From Mesorhizobium sp. NZP2077 (lineage in GTDB: Bacteria; Pseudomonadota; Alphaproteobacteria; Rhizobiales; Rhizobiaceae), in contig NZ_CP051293.1 of the NCBI RefSeq assembly GCF_013170805.1, positions 6,888,001 to 6,952,000 of the forward strand: a stretch of DNA of 64,000 nucleotides, written 5' to 3'. Positions 27,573-35,041 of this stretch are shown here, in pieces. A model generated the notes under the pieces. That model was given only the letters and a program-made list of their open reading frames with translations. It was not told where the DNA came from and did not search any database. The position numbers and the translations under genes are program-made. How positions within the stretch are numbered: position 1 is the stretch's first letter; every line of letters begins with the position of its first letter.

Positions 27573-27955
27573 GGTAGTTTCGCACTCCCGCCTAGGCAGA
27601 TCTTTTCACGATTAAGCAGCAGTCCCCTTCGACCACGCGTATGTACCGCCTCGAGCCGCTCCAGGTCCCGCTTATGATACCCATCGTCGTGGGGCAGGAG
27701 ATCGACCAGGAATTGAACCAACCCTCCGTCCTTGCCCCCTGCATTGAGATGATGTGAGGACCAAGGACGTTGTCCGTTGCCGCAAAGAAAGTCGGCTCTG
27801 GCCAGCATCCGGACGTGTCGCGCGACGCGCTCCCGACGAAGATCGAGAATCTCCGCCAGTTCGCGGACAGTCAGGTCGGCATGCGCGCAAAGGCCCAGGA
27901 TCCGTAGGCGATCAAGATGTGCTGCTGTCATTAGGCGATCGACAAGTATCATCAT
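27569..27955 (-). CDS. ArsR-family regulator of the glyA-metK operon
   Basis: The 128-residue protein has a winged helix (RLRILGLCAHADLTVRELAEILDLRRERVARHVRMLARADFL) without an obvious ArsR-type metal Cys pair. It is translationally coupled to glyA. ArsR-type SahR proteins of proteobacteria sense S-adenosylhomocysteine and control SAM-cycle genes. Given the glyA-metK neighbours, a SahR-like role is plausible but not demonstrated by any visible residue. An internal ATG at 27931 is an alternative start. Confidence 0.7.
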   Translation of the reverse strand: MMILVDRLMTAAHLDRLRILGLCAHADLTVRELAEILDLRRERVARHVRMLARADFLCGNGQRPWSSHHLNAGGKDGGLVQFLVDLLPHDDGYHKRDLERLEAVHTRGRRGLLLNREKICLGGSAKLP

Positions 27956-28261
27956 TGGTCAGCACGGCGCCAAATAGAAGAACCGAACCCCTCGTCCTGC
28001 TCGCTTTTTCATGTCGGGCTCTTCGCAAATGCTGTTCGGCAGCGTAACATAACCACATCAGATTTCTGCCACCACTGAACTTGAAAGTTGTGGTGAGCGT
28101 ACCATTGACAGCGATTTGTGGTCGCAAAGATTCCATAAATTTCCTTGAAGGACCTGTTGCAAGGCCTAAACAAGAACGCAACGAGACTGGCGAGGTGCTG
28201 GCAAGACGGCAAGCTGGCAAACAGCTTGGCCAACAGGGAGGCGAGCGGCGCCACCTCTACC
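27956..28261. other. Intergenic region without a recognisable gene
   Basis: It holds the promoter region of the ArsR-glyA-metK operon. No clear operator dyad or coding sequence was recognised. Confidence 0.35.
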
Positions 28262-28550
28262 TAGGCGACAGTGCTAACCTGCATCGTGCACCTGATCCGC
28301 CATCTGTTCGTGTCGCGGAAGGTCGCGAAGCCGTTGTGCCGACGCTCAGCGCCATCTGCCGGGGGCGGACGCTAAGCCGGCATGAAGGCTCTGCAGGACT
28401 TCGAGGCCGGCGACACCCGGCGATCACTCAGAGCTGGCGGCGCGACTGGCAGCACGTCGTGCCTCTTCGCCTATCCGAGTGTGCGCAGCATCATCTACAC
28501 GGCGGATGCGGTCGAAATGTCCGTGGAGCGTCGGCCATTTCCAAATAGCG
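28262..28550 (+). mobile_element. IS256-family transposase remnant
   Basis: In changing frames the plus strand encodes LTCIVHLIRH, then ALQDFEAGD, SWRRDWQHVVPL and SVRSIIYTADAVE. These correspond in order to the C-terminal half of IS256-type transposases (QxCIVHLIR ... RRIIYTTNAIE). Several frameshifts; non-functional. Confidence 0.7.
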
Positions 28551-28561
28551 CTTATCCTGGT

Positions 28562-28760
28562 CAGTTAGGTCGCACCCCTTCGATGTGGCTGACACGGAGG
28601 GCTTGTGCCAGTTCATAAAGCGTGACGATGGTGGTTCCCTTTGCCCTTCTCCAGCCCGCTGATGTACTGCTGGCTGAAGCCGGAGATCTCGGCAAGCTGC
28701 TCCTGCGTCAAGCCGGCCTTCTCCCTGATCCTGCGTGCATTTCGTCAGACCAGCTTGCGG
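28562..28760 (-). pseudogene. XRE-type regulator, frameshifted
   Basis: The minus strand encodes RRIREKAGLTQEQLAEISGF-SQQYISGLEKG and, after an apparent 2-base loss, TIVTLYELAQALRVSHIEGV before a stop at 28562. Together these make one XRE helix-turn-helix protein. A TGA precedes the first segment in frame, so no start is evident. It is decayed. Confidence 0.65.
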
Positions 28761-28891
28761 TCTCCATGCGAAGGTCAGCAAGTCAAAGCCATTGAGTTTA
28801 TGCCATCGATGTGCCCGAACCATCTGCCGCCGGGGGGCAGCAAATCCAAGGCTACGATTTTGGTGACTTGTCGCTTGCCAAGCAGCACAAG

Positions 28892-29137
28892 CTATCGGTC
28901 ACGCAAGCGACGCACACGTGCGAGAACCTCGCAAGGGTCGATTTCGAGCGCTTCCGCTACATCGAGGAACTCAATGACGTCCATGCGACGTTCACCGCCC
29001 TCATACTTGGCCACGAAAGACTGCGGGCGGCGAAGCGCTTCGGCAACCTTGGCCTGGGTTAAGCCCTTGTTCTTGCGCGCCGCTATCAGCTGTTCCAGCA
29101 GCCGGCGTTGGCGGGGCGATCGAAGGGATTTCGGCAT
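28892..29137 (-). CDS. XRE-family DNA-binding protein
   Basis: An 81-residue single-domain repressor: LEQLIAARKNKGLTQAKVAEALRRPQSFVAKYEGGERR is a standard XRE helix-turn-helix, followed by MDVIEFLDVAEALEIDPCEV. A GGATTATCCC half-site lies about 50 bp upstream and recurs upstream of a decayed relative near 20.7 kb, suggesting autoregulation. It sits beside the qseC gene but with its own promoter region, so a link to ICE control is possible though unproven. Confidence 0.75.
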   Translation of the reverse strand: MPKSLRSPRQRRLLEQLIAARKNKGLTQAKVAEALRRPQSFVAKYEGGERRMDVIEFLDVAEALEIDPCEVLARVRRLRDR

Positions 29138-29352
29138 CAGATGAACCGGCCAGAAGGGAACCGGCTCATCGACTAATCCCAGTTTCGGATTATCCCATTT
29201 TAGGATATATTTGCAATCCACAAGGCAAGCCGCGCCATGGAGCAAACTGTATGGTCGAGACCATGTCGAAGAAAAGCCGGCTCAGTTCATGGGCGGCGGT
29301 TGCGCGTCATCCAGATCGATTTCGGCAATCCGGGATGGACTGATCGCCTTTG

Positions 29353-29565
29353 TTACTGCGGCGGCCTAATCAACTCACAAGGATCAACGTCAAACGCTTT
29401 TGCGAGCCGGCCAAGCACACTGACACTTGCGGAAACCCGAGCACGCTCGATCGAGCCCACATAGCGCATGCTCAGCTCTGCGCGGGCAGCCAATTCTTCC
29501 TGCGTCAGGTCCTGATCATGGCGCAAACGACGCATGTTGATCGCCATGACTTCCGTGAGGTCCAT
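29353..29565 (-). CDS. qseC: QseC-like XRE repressor of qseM
   Basis: The 70-residue protein is one XRE domain: LRHDQDLTQEELAARAELSMRYVGSIERARVSASVSVLGRLAKAF. It is divergent from qseM, with two matching operator dyads between them. This is the arrangement described for qseC/qseM on ICEMlSymR7A, where QseC binds the shared operators and decides whether the anti-activator QseM is made. The assignment rests on size, family and layout; the identity of the neighbours makes it strong. Confidence 0.75.
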   Translation of the reverse strand: MDLTEVMAINMRRLRHDQDLTQEELAARAELSMRYVGSIERARVSASVSVLGRLAKAFDVDPCELIRPPQ

Positions 29566-29586
29566 GGCGAGATAGGGACCAGAACC

Positions 29587-29617
29587 GGAACTATCGTTCT
29601 AGGAACGATCGTTCCTA
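29587..29617. promoter_or_regulatory. Twin QseC-type operators between qseC and qseM
   Basis: GGAAC-TATC-GTTCT (29587-29600) and GGAAC-GATC-GTTCC (29602-29615) are two copies of one dyad, offset by 15 bp. The second lies in a perfect 18-bp palindrome TAGGAACGATCGTTCCTA (29600-29617). ATCGTTC-TAG-GAACGAT (29593-29609) spans both. Paired sites of unequal symmetry suit a repressor that switches between the two divergent promoters. Confidence 0.75.
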
Positions 29618-29648
29618 TTCGCTATGGTGAGCCAACCGAGGAGAAGCC

Positions 29649-29975
29649 GTGCCCGATCACAACAAACCCCAAACCGGCAAGAGGGTCGCGATGAAACGCA
29701 AAGTCCAAGACGAAGTCCCCTGGTCGGACAGCCTGACCGCTTACGACAATGAGCACTTCACCATCTATATGAGGCTCCTGGACGCGTCTGCCGACGATGC
29801 CAGCGAAGACGAGATGGCGCAGCTCGTCCTCGGCATCGATCCGATGCGAGAACCTGAGCGCGCCCGAATGGCGGTTCGCAGCCATCTCGATCGGGCAAAC
29901 TGGATGGTTACGACTGGATACAAAGAACTGTTCGCGCGCCGACCGACTCCAGGTGAGCTATTCCAATCATCTTAG
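29649..29975 (+). CDS. qseM: QseM-like anti-activator (DUF2285)
   Basis: The product contains a DUF2285 domain: DSLTAYDNEHFTIYMRLLDA, then QLVLGIDPMREPERARMAVRSHLDRANWMVTTGYKEL. In ICEMlSymR7A QseM binds both TraR and FseA and blocks excision and transfer. The GTG start at 29649 follows GAGGAG; ATG 29692 would give a 94-residue form closer to the ~80 residues I recall for QseM. Its 3' end overlaps the convergent fseA stop by 4 bases. Divergent qseC and the twin operators complete the switch. Confidence 0.8.
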   Translation: MPDHNKPQTGKRVAMKRKVQDEVPWSDSLTAYDNEHFTIYMRLLDASADDASEDEMAQLVLGIDPMREPERARMAVRSHLDRANWMVTTGYKELFARRPTPGELFQSS

Positions 29976-30773
29976 ACGAGGAAATCCCGATAGCCACGAT
30001 CCATGAGCATGTGACCGCGCCGGACGGCACGGCGGATTCGATCGCGAAGGTGGTTGCGCGGATCCGTCCAGTCGGCCTGGACGCGTTGTCGAGCCAACAG
30101 GGCCATTGCGATTTGGCGATGCGATGCCCCGCCTAGCGAGCCGTCGAGCGCCTGAAGAACAAAGCGCAGACGGCTAGCGCGCGCTTCGGGGGGAAACAGC
30201 CTGTCGGGAAATTGTCCAGTCGCGTGAAAAGCATTGAGGCATTCGAGCGCATTCAGGTGCTGCCTCATCCGATCGGCGGGCAAGATCGCGTCGACGGAAA
30301 GCTGAACGGGGCGCAAAACCTCCGCGCCCTCCACGACAAGTTGGAGGTCCCGGTGAGCATTTCGCAGCATGACGTGCTGTCGACCGTCCGCCGTGATCAT
30401 GAGTGCCGCCCGGCATGGCAATGTAGCGAGATCAAACGAAAGCGTTTCGGGCGACAGTGCCTTTTTCGCAATGACCGGCAGGACATGCGGGCATTGGCGG
30501 GAGCACCAGAACACAGCCGCATCAGGCCTCAACGAGCTTGCGAAACAGGAGCCCCCACTGCGTGAGATCGAGCGACGATCTCACCACTTCTACCTCGAAC
30601 CACCTTTCTGCAAATTCTGCGTGCTCAAGCGCGTGCCTGCAGTCACGCTGGAATGCCGGATTGCGCCGCAGGAATTCCCAGGCCCAGCCGCGTCGCGTCA
30701 GGTGCCGCGTATAGCGATAAGATTTCTCATCCTGCCAGTCCGGCCAGTCGGCGTCATTACCTATCATAGCCAT
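29972..30773 (-). CDS. fseA: FseA excision activator, made by +1 ribosomal frameshift (DUF6499 + DUF2285)
   Basis: The first frame starts at ATG 30773 and encodes a DUF6499-like domain (DWPDWQDEKSYRYTRHLTRRGWAWEFLRRNP), stopping at TGA 30522. The second frame runs to TAA 29972 and encodes DUF2285. Slippage at LLF (TTT read as TTC, 30542-30545) joins them into about 266 residues. In R7A the two parts are msi172 and msi171, and the fusion FseA activates the excisionase gene rdfS. The first ATG begins 1 base after the traI stop, as expected for a TraR-controlled traI-fseA operon. The start could also be ATG 30767. Confidence 0.85.
30542..30545 (-). other. Programmed +1 frameshift site TTTC in fseA
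   Basis: The minus strand reads CTC CTG TTT CGC AAG. Moving tRNA-Phe one base from TTT to TTC leads directly into the DUF2285 frame (GCA AGC TCG ...). This is the slip documented for ICEMlSymR7A FseA. The zero frame stops only seven codons later. Confidence 0.8.
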
Positions 30774-30774
30774 G

Positions 30775-31398
30775 TCAGGCGCCCGTGCAGAGCACCGGCG
30801 CCCACAGTACGGGACCGCCAAGACTGCCACTGTGGCGGACCGCAGCAAGGCTCGCCTCTGAGACATCCAAACAGCCGGCAACGGCGCGCGTGGTGCCGAT
30901 TGTCGTGGCGGACCGATCCGGGCCAGCGGCCATCCGGCGCGGCGCAGAGTTCGCTCCATGCGCAAATCGGTAACCGTGACGATATGGGTGAGCTGCCGCG
31001 ACAGAACGAACTCGATCATGCCAGCGAGGACTCGCGACAGCAATACACCCACTGCCCTTCGGTGCAGACGGTGGAAGATCAAGGGCGAATCGGCTGCTTT
31101 CCCAGACACTTGGTTGCTCGGGTGCCGTTCTTCCCTCCAACAGCCTCGAAAAGACATCTCGCAACATCGTCGGCCCTGTCGAGGGCAGGAGGCGTACGCA
31201 GCCCCCGACGCGACCGGCGGAATCGCGCAACACAAGATAGTGCGGTTTCAGGGAATCGAATGAACCGATCTCGAAGCCGCCCGTCGTGCGCACGTTCCAG
31301 TCGAGTCGCTCCTTGAAGATGCGGTAGCGCAGGCGGTGCATTTCGTGAAGTTCGTCGGCAAAGGCGCCGTACCAGCCGGGCGCAATAAGCTCAATCAT
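30775..31398 (-). pseudogene. traI: AHL synthase TraI, disrupted by two compensating frameshifts
   Basis: From ATG 31398 the frame encodes a LuxI-type N-terminus (MHRLRYRIFKERLDWNV, FDSLKPHYLVL, WESSRFALDL). Near 31035 the conserved sequence switches to another frame (LAGMIEFVLSRQLTHIVTVT, MERTLRRAGWPLARIG). Near 30905 it returns (IGTTRAVAGCLDV...GPVLWAPVL). The uninterrupted frame therefore has about 45 scrambled residues in the acyl-substrate part of the enzyme. GGAG precedes the start and a tra box lies 59 bp upstream. The product is probably inactive, unless the indels are sequencing errors. Confidence 0.8.
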
Positions 31399-31456
31399 GA
31401 TGGTCTCCTCGCAGGTATGACCCTGCCATTGGAGGCGAACCTTCATGCCGCGACTG

Positions 31457-31474
31457 CCTGTGCATTTGCACAGG
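31457..31474. promoter_or_regulatory. tra box (TraR binding site) upstream of traI
   Basis: CCTGTGCATTTGCACAGG is an 18-bp inverted repeat with 8-bp perfect arms. It shares the TGTGCA...TGCACA core of TraR/LuxR-type tra boxes and lies between the traR stop and the traI start. Confidence 0.85.
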
Positions 31475-31498
31475 TAGATCAAAGAGGGATTCTGTCCC

Positions 31499-32224
31499 TC
31501 AGAGAATTGATGATCGTGAGGAGGCCAGTAGTGTCACTGCCTGATTTTTGGTGCGCACGCCGAGCTTCTTCTTGGCATTGTCCAAATGGAAAGCGGCCGT
31601 GCGCTCCTTGATCCCCAAGATACAGCCGATCTCCCAGGCGGACTTGCCCTTCGCCGTCCACTCCAGGCATTCGTACTCACGGGGCGTCAACGAAACACCA
31701 TCCACCGCCAGACCACCCGAAAGCTTGCGGCGAACGCCAATGTGAAAACACATCGCCATAATCTCGAGCGCCTGCTCATATTGCTCGGCGACGCGCAGGA
31801 AGGTTGGATCGAGCCTGTCTGCCGCGAAGGTCATCGCAGCGACACCGCCGCGGCGATCAACAAGTGGAATCGTCAGTCCGCAGCAGATGCCGAATTCGGT
31901 AGCCTCATCGAAAAGCTGTTGCTGTCGCTTTGAAGTGCCGGCATGGCCGAATCCCGGTCCCCATTGAAAGGGACATTCGCTGCACCTTGCCCATTCTATG
32001 ACCGGGTCGATCCTTTCATATTGGTGGCGCAAGTAGTGCGACGTCCAGCCGGAATGATAGTTCGATATCAGCGTGGGTTTTGTGACGCGATCAGACACCA
32101 GAGACAGATAGGCGAATGCGGGAATGTCGAAAGCGCCGGCTGCGCTCGCCAGCGCGTTATGGAAGTCGACTTCATCAACGCTCAAAGACAACTGTTCCAG
32201 CAAAGTTTCGAAGACGAGCTGCAT
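31499..32224 (-). CDS. traR: TraR, AHL-responsive LuxR-family activator
   Basis: The 241-residue protein has an autoinducer-binding domain with the characteristic aromatic/acidic residues (SNYHSGWTSHYLRHQYERIDPVI, then FQWGPGF) and a LuxR helix-turn-helix (SLTPREYECLEWTAKGKSAWEIGCILGIKERTAAFHLDNAKKKLG). It appears intact. It sits just upstream of traI in the same orientation, with the tra box between them. In ICEMlSymR7A TraR switches on traI and fseA and is held in check by QseM. Without a local working TraI it would need AHL from another synthase or another cell. Confidence 0.88.
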   Translation of the reverse strand: MQLVFETLLEQLSLSVDEVDFHNALASAAGAFDIPAFAYLSLVSDRVTKPTLISNYHSGWTSHYLRHQYERIDPVIEWARCSECPFQWGPGFGHAGTSKRQQQLFDEATEFGICCGLTIPLVDRRGGVAAMTFAADRLDPTFLRVAEQYEQALEIMAMCFHIGVRRKLSGGLAVDGVSLTPREYECLEWTAKGKSAWEIGCILGIKERTAAFHLDNAKKKLGVRTKNQAVTLLASSRSSIL

Positions 32225-32563
32225 TTTCTCCTGCGGCTGTTTTCAATTAAACCAGGGACTTTCTGGCTTCTTGGCAGCTACGGCGAGGAGACTCGCCCCC
32301 GAGATATTCGACGCTGAAGAATATTCACCGCGGTGACTATTCCCCGGACCTTCGATCATAGGAAAGGAGGTGCATGCGACCTCGACGCCGGCTGCCGTAA
32401 GCCGCTGGTCCGAAGCTGCGATTGTGGGCGGTTGCCATAGTGTAGTAGAAATATTGAAGCTTGATGTGCCATCCGGGTATGCAGATGACCTCCTTCTCGA
32501 ACTTTCGATTGCGGACGCGCTACAATCACGCAGATCTAGGGGGGCACCCAGATCCGGCGGGTC
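32225..32563. other. Region upstream of traR without a recognisable gene
   Basis: No coding sequence with family resemblance was recognised. No second tra box was seen before traR. The region carries the traR promoter and ends at a minus-strand terminator. Confidence 0.35.
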
Positions 32564-32606
32564 AAAAAAGGCGCCCTGCCGGCGGGGAGGTACACCGGCA
32601 GGGCGC
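32564..32606 (-). terminator. Strong Rho-independent terminator
   Basis: On the minus strand GCGCCCTGCCGG and CCGGCAGGGCGC (32595-32606 and 32571-32582) form a 12-bp stem with a 12-base loop, followed by CTTTTTTG. It closes the catabolic block that ends with the aminotransferase gene and insulates it from traR. Confidence 0.85.
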
Positions 32607-32907
32607 GCCGCACAAACACCCTGGTCGTTGGGCAACAGGACAGCGGCGGCAGAACTGATTTGGTTATCGCTTGCGATCGAAGGTATCCGAAGCATGCTTA
32701 GAATCTGACGGCTCAAGTTTAGCAGTTTCGGTCGGCTCGGCGCGTAATGCGCTGTCAACCCGCCTTCACCAATGGGACACCGTGGGCGACCAGCCCTAAC
32801 GACAGGCTGACGTCAAAGCGCTTGGTCCGTGGGAAAGTTCCTCCCAGGGACCACTTTACCCGGGACGGCGTCGAACCCGGGGCTCGCTTCCGTCGGCACT
32901 CGCATGT

Positions 32908-34314
32908 TCATATCGCACCCTCGGCCTTCAGCGCGCGATAGGTCGTCTCGACTGATTTCGCGGTTGCGTCGACGATTATGTCGATCTCCTTCCGAGTGAT
33001 GATCAAAGGCGGGGCAAAGCCGAGGATATCGCCGTGTGGCATGGCACGGCCGATGACACCATTCTCGAACAGAGCAGCGGCGGCTCGAACCCCGACCTGA
33101 AGATCGGATTCAAACGGTATTCTCTGCTTTGGATCTCGCATCAGCTCTACGGCGGAGAGGATTCCGACACCACGAACCTCGCCAACGATGGGGTGTCCCG
33201 CCAGTTCGGCGTTCATGCGGGCATGCCAATACGGGCCGACATCGCCGACATGCTCCAGGATATTTCTTTCCTTTAGCAGTCGAATATTGGCGAGCGCGGC
33301 CGCAGCGCAAAGCGTGTGACCCGAATATGTCCAGCCATGGCCGAGGGCGCCGTGCTTCTCTGTTCCTTGTTCCAGGACCGACCAGACGCGGTCGCCAATG
33401 ACTGACCCGGAGATGGGCAGGTAGGCGGAACTCAAACCCTTGGCGATGGTCACGAAGTCCGGCCGCATGCCATAGAGGTGGGAACCGAATTTCTCACCGG
33501 TTCGTCCAAACCCGCAAACCACCTCGTCAGCGATCAGCAGGATATCGTACTTGTCGAGCACGCTTTGAATAGCGGTCCAGTATCCTTTTGGGGGTGGAAC
33601 GATACCGCCTGTCCCAAGCACCGGCTCTCCAATAAAAGCTGCAACGGTCTCCGGGCCTTCAGCCAGGATAAGGGCTTCAAGTTCATCCGCGCAGCGTTTC
33701 GAGAACGCTTGCTCACTTTCGCCGTCATGCGCCTGGCGATAGTGGTGCGGCGTCGTGGTATGGCGTACCAAGTCTAGCGGCAGGTCGAAGAAATTATGGA
33801 AGAAGGCAAGGCCTGTCAGGCTCCCGGTGACCAGCCCAGACCCATGATAACCGCGATGTCGCGAGATGATCTTCTTCTTTTCAGGACGGCCTAGAATGTT
33901 GTTGTAGTACCAGACCAGTTTGATGTTGGTTTCGTTGGCGTCGGAGCCGGAAAGGCCGAAAAAGACCCTTCGCATGTTCTGACCAAAATACTCGACCACG
34001 GCCTCTGCCAAGAGGGCGACTGGCTCTGTTCCTTGACTTGCATAGACATGGGCGAACGGCAATTCGTGTGCTTGCCGGGCAATGGCCTCGGCAATTTCCG
34101 TGCAGCCATATCCCATATTGACGCAGTAGAGCCCACCGAAACCGTCGAGGCTCTTTCGGCCTTCGGTATCCCAGATGTACACGCCTTCCGCACCGGCCAT
34201 GATCCGATTTGGGGTCTCGCCTCGGCTGTGCTTGGCCAGATGCGTAGACGGATGAAAGACGAAGCTTCGATCCTTCTCTCTGAGTTGCTCGGTTCCCAGA
34301 TTACTCAACCGCAT
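32908..34314 (-). CDS. Class III aminotransferase (DoeD/omega-transaminase-like)
   Basis: The 468-residue PLP enzyme shows the class III pattern: DGFGGLYCVNMGYG, FFGLSGSDANETNIK, HRGYHGSG, LIADEVVCGFGRTG and TIAKGLSSAYLPISG with the PLP Lys. It would move an amino group from an omega-amine or diamino acid to a keto acid. A class III transaminase (DoeD) converts diaminobutyrate to aspartate semialdehyde in ectoine degradation. Next to Lrp, ALDH and an ectoine-hydrolase homologue, a similar role on a related substrate is inferred. Confidence 0.8.
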   Translation of the reverse strand: MRLSNLGTEQLREKDRSFVFHPSTHLAKHSRGETPNRIMAGAEGVYIWDTEGRKSLDGFGGLYCVNMGYGCTEIAEAIARQAHELPFAHVYASQGTEPVALLAEAVVEYFGQNMRRVFFGLSGSDANETNIKLVWYYNNILGRPEKKKIISRHRGYHGSGLVTGSLTGLAFFHNFFDLPLDLVRHTTTPHHYRQAHDGESEQAFSKRCADELEALILAEGPETVAAFIGEPVLGTGGIVPPPKGYWTAIQSVLDKYDILLIADEVVCGFGRTGEKFGSHLYGMRPDFVTIAKGLSSAYLPISGSVIGDRVWSVLEQGTEKHGALGHGWTYSGHTLCAAAALANIRLLKERNILEHVGDVGPYWHARMNAELAGHPIVGEVRGVGILSAVELMRDPKQRIPFESDLQVGVRAAAALFENGVIGRAMPHGDILGFAPPLIITRKEIDIIVDATAKSVETTYRALKAEGAI

Positions 34315-34476
34315 AGTCCCTCTCCTCGCGATGGATTGGCGGAGGGCACTCGGCCGGCCGCCTCCTTAGCAATTAGCATACCGCAAACGCCTCTCCAGTT
34401 TCGCGGGAATGCACGTCCTTCGCCGACGAATTCGCGGAATCGGGACCAAAAGCCGTGGAAACGAAGGCGTCGGCGT

Positions 34477-34974
34477 TTACCGTCGCCTTAGTGCGGACAA
34501 GGGGATTGGTGAATTGGACTTGATTGGCTTGGTCACGACAAGACTGTAATATTGATCGATCCCCAAGCCTGCCTGCAGCAGTCCCTCCATGAAACCCTGA
34601 TACGCAGCCATAGAAGGAGATGCGACGCGCATCAGATAATCGATCCGCCCGCCGATAGCCCAGCAATCCAGGATTTCCGGAAATTCTCCGATCGCAGTCT
34701 CGAAGTGTCTTTGGTCCTCGAGGCGATGACGTTCCAGCACGACCTCCACCATGACAAAGACCATGCCGCCGATGAGGGCCGGACTCAGCCGCGCGTAAAA
34801 CCCCTCAATAATCCCTGCGACCTCGAGTGCACGGAGCCGCTCCGAACAGGCCGACGCCGAAAGATGAACTCGTTTTGCAAGCTCGCTTTTTGAAATCCGG
34901 CCGTCTGACTGAATTTCTGAGAGAATCCGGAAGTCCCAAGCGTCCAGGCGCGCAGGATTGGGTTTCGACTTCAT
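34477..34974 (-). CDS. Lrp/AsnC-family regulator (DoeX-like context)
   Basis: The 165-residue protein has an AsnC helix-turn-helix (LDAWDFRILSEIQSDGRISKSELAKRVHLSASACSERLRALE) and a C-terminal RAM ligand domain (FPEILDCWAIGGRIDYLMRV). It lies between the fumarase and aminotransferase genes. The ectoine-degradation regulator DoeX is of this family and responds to a pathway intermediate. A similar amino-acid-type inducer is likely here. Confidence 0.75.
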   Translation of the reverse strand: MKSKPNPARLDAWDFRILSEIQSDGRISKSELAKRVHLSASACSERLRALEVAGIIEGFYARLSPALIGGMVFVMVEVVLERHRLEDQRHFETAIGEFPEILDCWAIGGRIDYLMRVASPSMAAYQGFMEGLLQAGLGIDQYYSLVVTKPIKSNSPIPLSALRRR

Positions 34975-35041
34975 GACCTTCTGCTCTTAGCCGTTGTCAA
35001 CAATGGAATTGACGCCAACCAACCGAGCTTGGTCGGAAGGC

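Noticed and set aside
30775..31398. traI frame changes as programmed frameshifting
   Set aside because: Two opposite shifts would be needed in one gene, no slippery motif like the TTTC of fseA is present, and LuxI-family genes are not known to use frameshifting.
32760..32890. tRNA-like sequence (GTCGAACCCGGGG resembling a T-arm)
   Set aside because: No cloverleaf with acceptor, D- and anticodon arms could be folded around it.
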